A stretch of 64,000 nucleotides of DNA. It comes from Paracoccaceae bacterium. Its GTDB lineage: Bacteria > Pseudomonadota > Alphaproteobacteria > Rhodobacterales > Rhodobacteraceae. This document shows positions 7,837 through 17,105 of the stretch, piece after piece. The position numbers and the translations under genes were made by a program. Location of the stretch: positions 1 through 64,000 of the forward strand of contig JANSXZ010000008.1 in NCBI GenBank assembly GCA_024742705.1, in the 5' to 3' direction. Below the pieces are notes generated by a model. That model ran no database searches. It worked only from the letters and a program-made list of their open reading frames with translations, and was not told the origin of the DNA. Position 1 is the first letter of the stretch, and every line of letters starts with the position of its first letter.

Positions 7837-8600
7837 GGTCTGTCGAGCCTCATGGGTATGCCGGCGGCCTGCATATGGGCCTTGGCCTCGGCGATGGTGT
7901 AATCGCCGAAATGGAAGATGGAAGCAGCGAGAACCGCGCTGGCGTGGCCTTCGGTGACACCTTCGACAAGATGATCCAGCGTGCCGACCCCGCCCGAGGC
8001 GATCACCGGCACGGCGACGGCATCGGCGATGGCGCGGGTCAGCGGCAGATTGAAGCCGGCGCGGGTGCCGTCGCGGTCCATCGATGTCAGAAGGATTTCA
8101 CCGGCGCCCCGCGCCACCACCCGGCGCGCGAAATCCACCGCGTCGATGCCTGTCGGGCGGCGCCCGCCGTGGGTGAAGATTTCCCATTTGCCGGGGGCCA
8201 CGGTCTTGGCGTCGATGGCGACCACGATGCACTGGCTGCCAAATCGGTCGGCCGCCTCGGCCACCACGTCGGGGCGCGCCACCGCCGCCGAATTGAACGA
8301 TACCTTGTCGGCGCCGGCCAGCAGCAGATCGCGCACGTCGCCGGCGCTGCGCACCCCGCCGCCCACGGTCAGCGGGATATAGCAGTTTTCCGCCGTGCGC
8401 GTGACCACGTCGAACATGGTGCCGCGGTTTTCATGGGTGGCATGGATATCGAGAAAACACAGCTCGTCCGCGCCGGCGGCATCATAGGCGCGGGCGGCAT
8501 CCACCGGATCGCCCGCATCGCGCAGATCGACAAAGTTGACGCCCTTCACGACGCGGCCGTCGGCGACATCCAGACAGGGTATGATACGGGTCTTGAGCAT
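7833..8600 (-). CDS. hisF: imidazole glycerol phosphate synthase cyclase subunit
   Basis: HisF uses ammonia from HisH to convert PRFAR to imidazole glycerol phosphate and AICAR. The 255-residue TIM barrel starts at 8600 with [20 protein letters not shown]. Catalytic Asp residues are in PCLDV and TSMDRDGT, and phosphate-binding loops are in LTVGGGVRS and [11 protein letters not shown]. The upstream extension of the frame is non-homologous. Its partner gene hisH is about 1.7 kb away, with hisA and two opposite-strand genes between. The start faces a 112-base divergent gap shared with the small gene at 8713. Confidence 0.96.
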   Translation of the reverse strand: MLKTRIIPCLDVADGRVVKGVNFVDLRDAGDPVDAARAYDAAGADELCFLDIHATHENRGTMFDVVTRTAENCYIPLTVGGGVRSAGDVRDLLLAGADKVSFNSAAVARPDVVAEAADRFGSQCIVVAIDAKTVAPGKWEIFTHGGRRPTGIDAVDFARRVVARGAGEILLTSMDRDGTRAGFNLPLTRAIADAVAVPVIASGGVGTLDHLVEGVTEGHASAVLAASIFHFGDYTIAEAKAHMQAAGIPMRLDRP

Positions 8601-8712
8601 GATCTGCCCTCTTGCGGCGGGTGCCCGGCACTTAGGCCAAACCGGGCGCGGCTGCAACGGGCGCGGAACCTTTTGCGCCCCCTGGCCGTTGGTGTGCAAA
8701 GGAGAAACCGAT

Positions 8713-9039
8713 ATGAAACCCCAAGCACCGACCGTTCTGGCCGGCGCCTGCGCGGCGGCGGCAATCGCCGCGATCACCGCATCCGCCCAAACCGCCGATC
8801 CCCGGCCCGCCCCGAACATCGCGCTGTGCGTGCCACGCGCCCTGGCCGCCGAGGCACCGAATGTGGCAGAGGTGTTGCCGGGCTACGGCGCCACGCTGTG
8901 TCCCGCGTTGCGCGAGGACGGGCTGGCTCTGCTGATGCGCGGCGAATTGCGCGGCGCGGCTCAGCCGCCGATGCCGGCGTCGCGCCCGCCGGGGGCGAGA
9001 GCGGCCAGCGCCTCGGCGAGGTTCAGCGCGCCATCATAG
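8713..9039 (+). CDS. small exported protein of unknown function
   Basis: The predicted product is 108 residues with a Sec-type signal ([22 protein letters not shown]) and two or three cysteines in the mature part ([15 protein letters not shown]). GGAGA at 8700-8704 lies a little far upstream as a ribosome-binding site. The last 79 bases overlap the 3' end of hisA on the other strand, and the tail there is low-complexity Ala/Pro/Arg. The true gene may be degenerate or have lost its natural stop. No family was recognised. Confidence 0.5.
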   Translation: MKPQAPTVLAGACAAAAIAAITASAQTADPRPAPNIALCVPRALAAEAPNVAEVLPGYGATLCPALREDGLALLMRGELRGAAQPPMPASRPPGARAASASARFSAPS

Positions 9040-9710
9040 AGCGCGCGCCCCGATATGGCCCCGTTCAGGCCCGCGCCGCAGTCGCGCAGGGCCACCAGAT
9101 CGGCCAGCGACGACACGCCGCCCGAGGCGATGACAGGCACCGATACCGCACGCGCCAGTTCGGCCGTGGCCGCGACGTTCGGGCCTTGCATGGCGCCATC
9201 GCGGTCGATGTCGGTATAGATGATCGCGGCGACGCCGACGTCTTCGAAGCTGCGGGCCAGATCGGTTACCAGAACATCGGTCTGGTCCGCCCATCCCTTG
9301 GTGGCCACCCGCCCCTTGCGCGCGTCGATGCCAACGGCGACCTGGCCGGGAAAGGCGCGCGCCGCGGTGCGCACCAGATCGGGGTTTTCCACCGCCACAG
9401 TGCCCAGGATGACCCGTGCCAGCCCCTTGGAAAGCCACATCTCGATGGTGTCCATGTCGCGGATGCCGCCGCCCAGCTGCGCCGGCACGGGGCAGGCCGC
9501 CAGGATCGCCTCGACCGGGGCGGCGTTGACAGGGGCCCCGGCAAATGCGCCGTTCAGATCCACCAGGTGCAGCCATTCGCAACCCGCGGCGACGAAGGCG
9601 CGGGCCTGCGCCGCGGGATCGTCGTTGAACACCGTGGCCTTGTCCATTTCGCCGCGCAGCAGGCGCACGGCCTGGCCGTCTTTCAGGTCGATGGCGGGGT
9701 AGAGTATCAT
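8961..9710 (-). CDS. hisA: ProFAR isomerase (HisA)
   Basis: HisA isomerises ProFAR to PRFAR in histidine synthesis. The 249-residue TIM barrel starts at 9710 with [17 protein letters not shown]. The catalytic Asp pair is in PAIDLKDG and [12 protein letters not shown], and phosphate loops are in [11 protein letters not shown] and [12 protein letters not shown]. The upstream in-frame extension lies in a 126-base gap divergent from the DUF2147 gene, so hisA probably has its own promoter. The 3' end is overlapped by the convergent gene at 8713-9039. Confidence 0.96.
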   Translation of the reverse strand: MILYPAIDLKDGQAVRLLRGEMDKATVFNDDPAAQARAFVAAGCEWLHLVDLNGAFAGAPVNAAPVEAILAACPVPAQLGGGIRDMDTIEMWLSKGLARVILGTVAVENPDLVRTAARAFPGQVAVGIDARKGRVATKGWADQTDVLVTDLARSFEDVGVAAIIYTDIDRDGAMQGPNVAATAELARAVSVPVIASGGVSSLADLVALRDCGAGLNGAISGRALYDGALNLAEALAALAPGGRDAGIGG

Positions 9711-9836
9711 GGCGGGCTCCGGTCTGTGATGCGCCTGCGTGGTGGCACGCCACAGCGGCGAATGCAACGCGCCGTTAGGTCAGGCTTGCCCGGTGGGACC
9801 ACGCCGGTGCATGCTGGTGCCGGCAGGGGAGGAACC

Positions 9837-10259
9837 ATGATGCCGAAATCCGATATCTTTCGATCCGGCGCCCTGGCGCTGGGGCTTGGGCTGGGCCTGA
9901 CGCTGGCCGGTGCCGGGACCGCCGTCGCGGCCGATCCGGTAGAGGGCGTCTGGAAGACGCAGCCCGACGATGGCGCCTATGCGCATGTGGTAATGGCGCC
10001 CTGCGGCGCGGCGTTTTGCGGCAAGATCGCCCGCACCTTCGATGCGACCGGGGAGTATGCCTCGCCCAACATCGGCAAGACGCTGGTGATCGACATGGCC
10101 CCGGACGGCGACGGGCAGTATCGCGGCCGGGTCTGGCGCCCGTCGAACGACAAGATCTACATCGGCAAGATCGCGTTGCAGGGCGATACCATGCAACTGG
10201 CCGGCTGTGTTGCGGGCGGTCTGTTCTGTTCGAAACAGACCTGGAGCCGGATAGACTGA
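9837..10259 (+). CDS. exported DUF2147 protein
   Basis: This 140-residue protein has a clear Sec signal peptide (ALALGLGLGLTLAGAGTAVAADP) and a DUF2147 domain: EGVWKTQPDDGAYAHVVMAPCG, GKTLVIDMAPDGDGQYRGRVW and YIGKIALQGDTMQLAGCV. Several cysteines (PCGAAFCG, GCVAGGLFC) could form disulfides in the periplasm. A ribosome-binding site GGGGAGGA lies just before the first of two adjacent ATG codons. DUF2147 function is not established. The gene sits between hisA (divergent) and hisH (convergent, 13-base gap). Confidence 0.85.
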   Translation: MMPKSDIFRSGALALGLGLGLTLAGAGTAVAADPVEGVWKTQPDDGAYAHVVMAPCGAAFCGKIARTFDATGEYASPNIGKTLVIDMAPDGDGQYRGRVWRPSNDKIYIGKIALQGDTMQLAGCVAGGLFCSKQTWSRID

Positions 10260-10272
10260 GCGCGCCCGCGCG

Positions 10273-10911
10273 TCACGGCCGCCAGCGCAGGAAGTTCGCG
10301 ATCATCGTCAGGCCCGTGCGCTGGCTTTTTTCCGGGTGAAACTGCATCCCGACCATCGTGTCGCGGGCGATGATCGCGGTGATCGGTCCGCCGTGATCCA
10401 CATGCGCCAGTTGCCGGGCCGGATCGTCGGCGGCAAAGCGGTAGGAATGAACGAAATACGCATGATCGCCCGGCGCTACCCCGTTCAGCACCGGGTGCGG
10501 GCGGTCGATCCGCAGGTCGTTCCAGCCCATATGCGGCACCTTCAGCACCGGATCGTCGGGCGTGATCGGCACGACCGACCCCGCGATCCAGTCCAGACCC
10601 GGGGTGTCGTGGTATTCGCGGCCCCATGTCGCCATCAGTTGCATCCCGACGCAGATCCCCAGGAACGGCCTGCCGCGCTGCTCGACCGCCTCGCGCAGCG
10701 CATCGAACAGCCCGCCGCGGCCGCGCAAAGCTGCCGCACAGGCCGGAAAGGCCCCGTCGCCAGGCAGCACGATGCGATCGGCGCGGGCAACCACATCGGC
10801 GTCGGCCGTCACCTCGACCGTGCCGGCGCCGACTTCGCGGGCCATCCGCTGGAACGCCTTTTCGGCGGAATGCAGGTTGCCGCTTTCGTAATCGATGATG
10901 ACCGTCAGCAT
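10273..10911 (-). CDS. hisH: imidazole glycerol phosphate synthase glutaminase subunit
   Basis: HisH hydrolyses glutamine and passes ammonia to HisF. The 212-residue class I amidotransferase has the nucleophile Cys in LGICVGMQL, the oxyanion segment VLPGDGAF, and the catalytic His/Glu pair in GMQFHPEKSQ. The GWN loop (HMGWNDL) and VHSYRF are typical of HisH. The start at 10911 (MLTVIIDYESGNLHS) lies 4 bases after the hisB stop, so the two genes are co-transcribed. Confidence 0.95.
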   Translation of the reverse strand: MLTVIIDYESGNLHSAEKAFQRMAREVGAGTVEVTADADVVARADRIVLPGDGAFPACAAALRGRGGLFDALREAVEQRGRPFLGICVGMQLMATWGREYHDTPGLDWIAGSVVPITPDDPVLKVPHMGWNDLRIDRPHPVLNGVAPGDHAYFVHSYRFAADDPARQLAHVDHGGPITAIIARDTMVGMQFHPEKSQRTGLTMIANFLRWRP

Positions 10912-10915
10912 CGGG

Positions 10916-11503
10916 TTACAACGCGCCCTTGGTGGAAGGCACCGCATCGGATTTGCGCGGATCGACCTCGAGCGCGTCGCGCAGGGCGCGGGCGACGGAT
11001 TTGAACGTGGCTTCGGCGATGTGGTGGCTGTTGATGCCATGCAGCATGTCGACATGCAGCGTGATGCCGCCATGCGTGGCGAAGGCCTGGAAGAACTCGC
11101 GCACCAGTTCGGTGTCGAAGCTGCCGATGCAGGGGGTGGGCAACGCCACGTTCCACACCAGATAGGGCCGTGCGGAAAGATCGAGCGCGCAGCGCACCAG
11201 CGCATCGTCCATCGGCAGCAGGCAGGCGCCGTAACGCCGGATGCCGCGCTTGTCGCCCATCGCCGCGCGCAGCGCCTGGCCGAGGGCGATGCCGGTGTCT
11301 TCGACGGTGTGGTGGTCGTCGATGTGCAGATCGCCCGTGGCCTGCACGGTCATGTCGATCAGCGCATGGCGTGCAAGCTGATCGAGCATGTGATCGAAGA
11401 AGCCGACACCGGTTGAATTGTCGTAGACGCCGGTTCCGTCCAGGTCGATCCGGACCGAGATATCGGTTTCGGCGGTCTTTCGGGTGATCTCGGCGCGGCG
11501 CAT
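10916..11503 (-). CDS. hisB: imidazoleglycerol-phosphate dehydratase
   Basis: HisB dehydrates imidazole glycerol phosphate to imidazole acetol phosphate. The 195-residue monofunctional enzyme shows the Mn-binding motifs HHTVEDTG and, in the second half, [19 protein letters not shown]. Other family segments are [12 protein letters not shown] and RPYLVWN. The start at 11503 gives [15 protein letters not shown], the usual N-terminus, preceded by AAAGGAGC. It is the first gene of the hisB-hisH pair. Confidence 0.96.
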   Translation of the reverse strand: MRRAEITRKTAETDISVRIDLDGTGVYDNSTGVGFFDHMLDQLARHALIDMTVQATGDLHIDDHHTVEDTGIALGQALRAAMGDKRGIRRYGACLLPMDDALVRCALDLSARPYLVWNVALPTPCIGSFDTELVREFFQAFATHGGITLHVDMLHGINSHHIAEATFKSVARALRDALEVDPRKSDAVPSTKGAL

Positions 11504-11624
11504 GGCGGATGCTCCTTTTGTGTTTCGCGCGCTTATAGGACGCGGCAGGGCGCAGGCCAAGCGATAACGCGGACCGGACGTTGCCGCGCCGGAGCCGAAG
11601 CCGCGCGCGTGGCGGGCCGGGTTC

Positions 11625-11690
11625 CGGGGGCTGTCTGCCCCCGCGTGCCTGCGGCACGTCCCCCGAGGATATTTACGGCGAGTGGAAAGC
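11625..11690 (+). repeat. dispersed intergenic repeat, copy A (GAGGATATTT core)
   Basis: A GC-rich hairpin (GGGGGCTGTCTGCCCCC, then GTGCCTGCGGCAC) is followed by CCCCGAGGATATTTACGGCG and AGTGGAAAGC. The same architecture recurs at 53241-53308 and 57229-57300, with shorter forms at 33891-33935 and 45391-45430. It lies between hisB and the gene at 11752. Confidence 0.75.
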
Positions 11691-11751
11691 CGGTTGCCCA
11701 ATGGCGCGCGCCATGCCAGCGTGGCGCGAGACGCAGCAGGAAAGAGAGCCG

Positions 11752-11991
11752 ATGACCACATGCGTGTTCGTCCAGATCCGATGCAAGCCCGGCACCACCT
11801 ACAAGGTGGCCGAGGACATCGCTTTGCTGGAAATCCATTCCGAGATGTATTCGACGAGCGGCGAGTACGATCTTTTGCTGAAGCTCTACATTCCGGAGCA
11901 GGCCGATGTGGGCAAGTTCATCAACGACAACCTGTTGCGCGTGCCGGGCATCGAAAGATCGCTGACGACGATGACGTTCAAGATCTTCTAG
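11752..11991 (+). CDS. stand-alone Lrp/AsnC ligand-binding (RAM) domain protein
   Basis: This 79-residue protein consists only of the C-terminal regulation-of-amino-acid-metabolism fold of Lrp/AsnC regulators. [21 protein letters not shown] begins the ferredoxin-like fold, [20 protein letters not shown] is the conserved ligand-site region, and [16 protein letters not shown] is the end. There is no helix-turn-helix, so it cannot bind DNA itself. Such stand-alone domains may bind effectors or form mixed oligomers with full Lrp proteins. The start at 11752 has AAAGAGAG upstream. Confidence 0.85.
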   Translation: MTTCVFVQIRCKPGTTYKVAEDIALLEIHSEMYSTSGEYDLLLKLYIPEQADVGKFINDNLLRVPGIERSLTTMTFKIF

Positions 11992-12068
11992 CCGGGTCGG
12001 GCGGTGGGCGGATGCTGAAGATGCAGGCATTGCGCGGGGCGCGGAGCGAATTTTGCCCGTCGAAAAAA

Positions 12069-12084
12069 TTTACCAATTGATAAA
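12069..12084. promoter_or_regulatory. possible RutR-type operator upstream of preT
   Basis: TTTACCAATTGATAAA matches the published E. coli RutR consensus TTGACCAnnTGGTCAA at 11 of the 14 defined positions and is itself an imperfect palindrome. It lies 55 bases before the preT start codon. The better match at 16973 controls the other half of the same pathway, which makes this weaker site more credible. Whether the regulator at 16250 binds it is inference. Confidence 0.45.
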
Positions 12085-12138
12085 ATATGCAGTTCTGGCA
12101 CTGTCGCTGCACGAGGAGCTGTTCACGGAGACAAGCCT

Positions 12139-13473
12139 ATGGCGGATCGTCAGTTGGAAAATGGCATAGTGCCGGGGCGTTTGCCCGAAGACACGCTTGC
12201 GGCGAATTTCGCCGATCTGCATCCGGCCTTCGCGCCGCATGAGGCGGCCGTGGCGGCGGACCGGTGTTATTTCTGCTATGACGCGCCCTGCGTGACCGCC
12301 TGCCCGACGGCCATCGACATCCCGCTGTTCATCCGGCAGATCCAGGTGGGTCAACCCGAGGCGGCGGCGCGCACGATCTTCGACCAGAACATTCTGGGCG
12401 GGATGTGCGCGCGTGTCTGCCCCACCGAACAGCTGTGCGAGCAGGCCTGCGTGCGCGAGGCAGCCGAGGGCAAACCCGTGGAGATCGGGCGGTTGCAGCG
12501 CCATGCGACCGATGCGCAGATGCGCAAGAGTGGCCACCCCTACCAGCGTGGCGCGCGCACCGGCAAGTCGGTGGCCGTGGTGGGGGCGGGGCCGGCGGGC
12601 CTGGCCTGTGCCCACCGTCTGGCCATGCTGGGCCATGACGTGGCGCTTTTCGATGCGCGTGAAAAGCCCGGCGGGCTGAACGAATACGGCATCGCCGCCT
12701 ACAAGACACCCGAGGGTTTTGCACAGGCCGAGGTGGAGTGGCTGTTGGGCATTGGCGGCATTGCGTTGCACCACGGCAAGATGCTGGGCCGCGACGTCAC
12801 CCTGCGTGAGTTGCAGGACGATCACGACGCGGTGTTCCTGGGCATGGGGCTGGGCGGTGTCAACGCGCTGCGCGCGCCCGGCGAAGACAAGACCGGTGTG
12901 CGCGATGCGGTGGATTTCATCGCCGATCTGCGCCAGGCCAGCGATCTTGCCGCCTTGCCGGTGGGGCGCAACGTGGTTGTCATCGGCGGCGGCATGACCG
13001 CGATCGATGCGGCGGTGCAATCGAAGCTTCTGGGGGCGGAAACCGTCACCGTCGCCTATCGCCGCAGCCGTGCCGAAATGAGCGCGAGCGGTTTCGAACA
13101 GGATCTGGCGGCGGCGCGCGGCGTGCGGCTGATGTTCAACGTCCAGCCGGTGGCGGTGCATGGCAACGGCGCCGCGGCCGAGATCGAACTGGCCTATACC
13201 ACCTCGCGCGACGGTGGCCTGCAACCGACAGGGGAAACCGTGCGCATCGCTGCCGACCAGGTGTTCAAGGCCATCGGCCAGACCCTGGTGGCGGCGCCCG
13301 ACGGGCTGACGCTGACCGGGGGCAAGATCGCCGTGACAGGGCCCGGCCGAACCGGGCTGGCCGGCGTCTGGGCGGGGGGCGACTGCGCCGCCGGCGGCGA
13401 CGATCTGACCGTGACCGCCGTGGCCGAGGGGCGCGACGCGGCGCTCGACATTCATGCAAGTCTCACCCGCTGA
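12139..13473 (+). CDS. preT: NAD-dependent dihydropyrimidine dehydrogenase, electron-input subunit
   Basis: PreT takes electrons from NADH and passes them to PreA for reduction of uracil or thymine. The 444-residue protein has N-terminal cysteine clusters for [4Fe-4S] centres (CYFCYDAPCVTACPTAIDIP and CARVCPTEQLCEQACVR). An FAD Rossmann motif (VVGAGPAGLACAHRL, near residue 155), a second nucleotide-binding motif (VVVIGGGMTAIDAAV, near 285) and a closing GVWAGGDCAAGGDDLTVTAV motif follow. It is the first gene of a two-gene operon, 24 bases before preA. The adjacent hydrolases support a pyrimidine rather than glutamate synthase role. Confidence 0.92.
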   Translation: MADRQLENGIVPGRLPEDTLAANFADLHPAFAPHEAAVAADRCYFCYDAPCVTACPTAIDIPLFIRQIQVGQPEAAARTIFDQNILGGMCARVCPTEQLCEQACVREAAEGKPVEIGRLQRHATDAQMRKSGHPYQRGARTGKSVAVVGAGPAGLACAHRLAMLGHDVALFDAREKPGGLNEYGIAAYKTPEGFAQAEVEWLLGIGGIALHHGKMLGRDVTLRELQDDHDAVFLGMGLGGVNALRAPGEDKTGVRDAVDFIADLRQASDLAALPVGRNVVVIGGGMTAIDAAVQSKLLGAETVTVAYRRSRAEMSASGFEQDLAAARGVRLMFNVQPVAVHGNGAAAEIELAYTTSRDGGLQPTGETVRIAADQVFKAIGQTLVAAPDGLTLTGGKIAVTGPGRTGLAGVWAGGDCAAGGDDLTVTAVAEGRDAALDIHASLTR

Positions 13474-13497
13474 GCAAGCCACAGGGATTTCAAAGCA

Positions 13498-14805
13498 ATG
13501 GCAGACCTTTCCACAACATTTCTCGGTATTTCATCGCCAAATCCGTTCTGGCTGGCCTCGGCGCCGCCGACGGACAAGGAATACAACGTCCGCCGTGCCT
13601 TCGAGGCCGGGTGGGGCGGTGTCGTCTGGAAGACGCTGGGCGCCGAAGGCCCACCCGTGGTCAATGTGAACGGCCCGCGTTATGGCGCGATCTACGGTGC
13701 GGATCGCCGGTTGCTCGGGCTCAACAACATTGAACTCATCACCGACCGCCCGCTCGAGGTGAACCTCGAGGAGATCGCCCGCGTGAAGGCGGATTATCCC
13801 GACCGGGCGATGATCGTGTCGATCATGGTGCCCTGCGAAGAGCAGGCGTGGAAAGACATCCTGCCGCGGGTGGAAGAAACCAACGCCGACGGCATCGAAC
13901 TGAACTTTGGCTGTCCGCACGGCATGTCCGAACGCGGCATGGGCGCCGCCGTGGGGCAGGTGCCCGAATACATCGAAATGGTCACCCGCTGGTGCAAGCA
14001 ATACTACAAGCGGCCGGTGATCGTGAAACTGACCCCCAACATCACCGATGTGCGCTATCCCGCGCGCGCGGCGCGCAACGGCGGCGCGGACGCGGTTTCG
14101 CTGATCAACACGATCTCGTCGATCACCTCGGTGAACCTGGATACCATGTCGCCTGAACCCTCGATCGATGGCAAGGGCAGCCACGGCGGCTATTGCGGTC
14201 CCGCGGTAAAGCCTATCGCCATGAACATGGTGGCCGAAATCGCCCGTGATCCCGAAACCCGCGGCATGCCGATTTCCGGCATCGGCGGCATCACCACCTG
14301 GCGCGACGCGGCCGAATACATCAGCCTGGGCTGCGGAAACGTCCAGGTCTGCACCGCGGCGATGACCTACGGGTTCCGCGTGGTCGAGGAAATGAAGGCC
14401 GGGCTGTCGCGGTGGATGGACGAGAAAGGGCACGCCTCGGTTCAGGATTTCATTGGCCAGGCCGTGCCAAACGTGACCGACTGGCAGTACCTCAACCTCA
14501 ACTATGTCGCCAAGGCCCGGATCGATCAGGACGCCTGCATCAAATGCGGCCGTTGCTTTGCCGCCTGCGAAGACACCAGCCACCAGGCCATCGCGATCAA
14601 GCCAGGCCGGGTGTTCGAAGTGATCGATGAGGAGTGCGTCGCCTGCAACCTGTGCGTCGATGTCTGCCCGGTCCAAGACTGCATCACCATGGAACAGATG
14701 GCGCCTGGCACCGTCGATCCCCGCACCGGGCGCGTGGTCGAAGCCGAATACGCAAACTGGACGACACACCCGAACAATCCCGCTGCGGCAAAAGCCGCCG
14801 AGTAA
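13498..14805 (+). CDS. preA: NAD-dependent dihydropyrimidine dehydrogenase, catalytic subunit
   Basis: PreA reduces uracil and thymine to 5,6-dihydropyrimidines on FMN. The 435-residue protein has a dihydroorotate-dehydrogenase-like TIM barrel (residues about 1-310) with the catalytic Cys in ELNFGCPHGMSERGMG and FMN-contact segments VKLTPNI and GIGGITTWRDAAEYISLG. A C-terminal ferredoxin domain carries CIKCGRCFAAC and CVACNLCVDVCPVQDC for two [4Fe-4S] clusters. Length and order match bacterial PreA. A stem-loop at 14814-14836 follows. Confidence 0.94.
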   Translation: MADLSTTFLGISSPNPFWLASAPPTDKEYNVRRAFEAGWGGVVWKTLGAEGPPVVNVNGPRYGAIYGADRRLLGLNNIELITDRPLEVNLEEIARVKADYPDRAMIVSIMVPCEEQAWKDILPRVEETNADGIELNFGCPHGMSERGMGAAVGQVPEYIEMVTRWCKQYYKRPVIVKLTPNITDVRYPARAARNGGADAVSLINTISSITSVNLDTMSPEPSIDGKGSHGGYCGPAVKPIAMNMVAEIARDPETRGMPISGIGGITTWRDAAEYISLGCGNVQVCTAAMTYGFRVVEEMKAGLSRWMDEKGHASVQDFIGQAVPNVTDWQYLNLNYVAKARIDQDACIKCGRCFAACEDTSHQAIAIKPGRVFEVIDEECVACNLCVDVCPVQDCITMEQMAPGTVDPRTGRVVEAEYANWTTHPNNPAAAKAAE

Positions 14806-14813
14806 CCGGGTAC

Positions 14814-14836
14814 GCCGCCCCTTGCGTCGGGGCGGC
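14814..14836 (+). terminator. GC-rich stem-loop after preA
   Basis: A perfect 8-bp stem GCCGCCCC/GGGGCGGC with a 7-base loop begins nine bases after the preA stop. There is no T tract, so intrinsic termination is uncertain, though it could protect the preTA transcript end. Confidence 0.4.
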
Positions 14837-14855
14837 ATCCGCGCAAGGGTCGGGT

Positions 14856-16174
14856 ATGGTCCGACAGATCCTGCCCATATCTGCGCTGCTGCTGGGATCG
14901 GCGCTTCTGTTGTTCGCCGGCGGCATCAACGCCCTGATCCTGCCGGTGCGCGGCGCTGCCGAAGGATTTTCGGCGACAGCTCTGGGTCTTCTCGGGGCAG
15001 GCTGGGCCATCGGTTTTATCGCCGGGTGCTGGTACACGCCGCGCATGGTCGCGCGTGTCGGACATATCCGCGCCTTCGGTGTCGTCTCGGCGCTGGCGGC
15101 GGTGGCCATCCTGGCTTCAGCGTTGCTGGTAAGCAACGAAGCCTGGATTCCCCTGCGCGCAATTTCCGGGTTCTGCTTCGCCGGCGCGGCGATGATCGTG
15201 GAAAGCTGGCTCAGCGAACGGGCCGAACCGCACACCCGCGGGCGCATCTTCGGCATCTACACAATGGTCAACCTGCTGGCCTCAACCGGCGGTCAGATGG
15301 CCCTGACGCTGGGCGACACCGCCGGTTTCACGTTCTTTCTGCTGGGTGGCATCTTCTATTGCCTGGCGCTGGTGCCGACGGCGCTGTCCTCCACCGCTAC
15401 CCCCAGGCCGCTCACATCGGTTTCGCTGGATCTCGGGGCGTTGTGGCGCAACTCGCCGGTGGCGGTTTTCGGCGTGTTCTGCGTGGGTATATCCAACAGC
15501 GCCTTCGGCGCGCTGGCGGCGGTCTACGCGGGGCAGGTGGGGCTCGTGCTCAGTTCCGTCGCCCTCTTTGCCAGCCTGCCGATTCTCGCCGGCGCGGTCA
15601 GCCAGGTGCCCGTCGGCTGGCTCTCCGACCGAATGGACCGGCGCCACGTCCTGCTGGCGGTTTGCGCCGTCGCCATCGCAACCGATCTGGCCTTCGTGGT
15701 GCTGGCGCCGGAAACCCGGCTGATGAACCTCGCGCTCTCGGCGCTCCTCGGGGCGAGCATCTACGCCATGTATCCCGTCATCATCGCCCACGCCAACGAT
15801 CACGCCCCGGAAAACAGCGCCATCCAGACCTCGGGCGGCCTGTTGATGATCTTCGGCTTCGGCTCGATCCTGGGCCGGCAATCGCCGGCGTCACCATGAC
15901 ACACCTCGGGCCGACCGGGCTCTTTTTCACCTCCGCCGGCGCACATGCGTTGGTCATTCTCTACACGCTCTGGCGCATCCGGGCCCGTGCACCCGTCGCC
16001 ACCGGCGACAAGGGCAGCTTCACGGTCGTCTCGCCCACCCGCACATCCACACCGGAAACCGCGATGCTGGCTTTCGGCGAAACCGAGTCCTCCGCCGCCC
16101 CCGGCGACCTGCCGCCGGAAGAACCCGTCGATCCGGGGCGCCCTGCACCGGTTCCGCCACCGCCCGGCGCTTGA
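14856..16174 (+). pseudogene. MFS transporter with a single-base frameshift
   Basis: This gene encodes a 12-helix major facilitator (YcaD-like group), first seen as 348 residues from the ATG at 14856: LLGSALLLFAGGINALILPV, a motif-A-like RMVARVGHIRAFG, and LSDRMDRRHVLL in the central loop. The frame ends at 15899 inside helix 11. The expected continuation (AIAGVTMTHLGPTGLFFTSA and a last helix ALVILYTLWRI) is open in another frame to 16174. One missing C in GGGCCGGCAATC near 15880 would explain it. It may be a real pseudogene or a sequencing error. Its place between preTA and the regulator suggests pyrimidine uptake or efflux. Confidence 0.7.
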
Positions 16175-16249
16175 TCCGCGCACCTTCATCTTGCCGGATA
16201 AACTCCCGCCGGAGGCTCCCGCACCCGGCCAACCCCGCCGCAGCCCGCC

Positions 16250-16858
16250 CTAGGGGCGCAGCATCCGCCGGTACAACGTGTCCAGAAACGCCATCGCCCC
16301 GTCGAATGGGTCTTCGGGGCCCAGCACCGCGCGCACCTGCACGTCGAAATCCGCATAGTGCTGGGTCAGCGACCAGATCGAGAAGATCAGGTGATGCGGG
16401 TGCACCCGCGCGATCGCCCCGGAAGCCATCCAGGTTTCCAGAACCGCGCATTTGCTGTCGACCAGCGTCTTGAGATCCACCGACAAGGCGTCGTGGATGC
16501 GTGGCGCACCCTGCAACACCTCGTTGGCGAACAACCGGCTTTCGCGGGGGAAATCCCGGCTCATCTGCAACTTGCGCCGGACATAGCCCATGATCTCCTC
16601 CAGCGGTTCGCCATCGCCGTCCATGGCGCGCAAAGGGTCCAGCCAGGTGTCCAGAAGCCGTTCCAGCAGGGCCTCGTGCATCGCTTCTTTCGAGGGGAAA
16701 TAGTACAGCAGATTGGGTTTGCTCAGCCCCGCCGTGGCCGCGATTTCATCCACCGTCGCCCCGCGGAAACCCTGGGCCGAAAACACGTCCAGAGCGGCAT
16801 CCAGGATCGTGGCCCGGTTTTTCTGCTGTATGCGCGTGGGCGCGCGGTCCTTGGGCAT
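16250..16858 (-). CDS. rutR: TetR-family regulator, RutR-like
   Basis: The product is about 202 residues. An N-terminal TetR helix-turn-helix (ATILDAALDVFSAQGFRGAT, then GLSKPNLLYYFPSKEAMHEALL) is followed by a RutR-type ligand domain with WMASGAIARVHPHHLIFSIWSLTQHYADF, as in E. coli RutR, which senses uracil and thymine. The ATG at 16858 is preferred over the one at 16873 because GGAGG lies just upstream of it. The gene is divergent from the amidohydrolase operon, whose promoter carries a RutR-type box, and convergent with the MFS gene. The symbol reflects similarity and context; the ligand is not proven. Confidence 0.8.
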   Translation of the reverse strand: MPKDRAPTRIQQKNRATILDAALDVFSAQGFRGATVDEIAATAGLSKPNLLYYFPSKEAMHEALLERLLDTWLDPLRAMDGDGEPLEEIMGYVRRKLQMSRDFPRESRLFANEVLQGAPRIHDALSVDLKTLVDSKCAVLETWMASGAIARVHPHHLIFSIWSLTQHYADFDVQVRAVLGPEDPFDGAMAFLDTLYRRMLRP

Positions 16859-16940
16859 CTGGCCTCCGTCCATGGTGCCGCAAATTGTGTCAATGCCTGC
16901 GCCGGGCCGGGGTTTCGCGGTCCGGCGGGCCGACAGCTTC

Positions 16941-16988
16941 TTGACTGCACCTGCGTCCGTGATAGCGTTGCTTTGACCGGTTGGTCAA
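16941..16988 (+). promoter_or_regulatory. promoter with RutR-type operator
   Basis: TTGACCGGTTGGTCAA at 16973-16988 matches the RutR consensus TTGACCAnnTGGTCAA at 13 of 14 defined positions (only the seventh base differs). Just upstream, TTGACT (16941-16946) and TAGCGT (16963-16968) form a plausible -35/-10 pair with a 16-base spacer. A regulator bound at the operator would cover the start region and block transcription toward 17106. The operator also lies in the divergent region of the regulator gene, so autoregulation is possible. Confidence 0.75.
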
Positions 16989-17105
16989 ATCATTGCTCGG
17001 TTTCGCGGTGTTCCGGCATCGCCATTGGCTGAAAAGATGATCATGGCCAGATGACATGCCGCGCGGGGCTTTGCCATCGCGCGGTTTCAACGAAGGATTT
17101 CTCAC

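Noticed and set aside
7875..10259. A 794-codon plus-strand frame running through hisF and hisA
   Set aside because: Its first 650 residues are antisense to hisF and hisA. Only the end, from the ATG at 9837, is a real gene (DUF2147).
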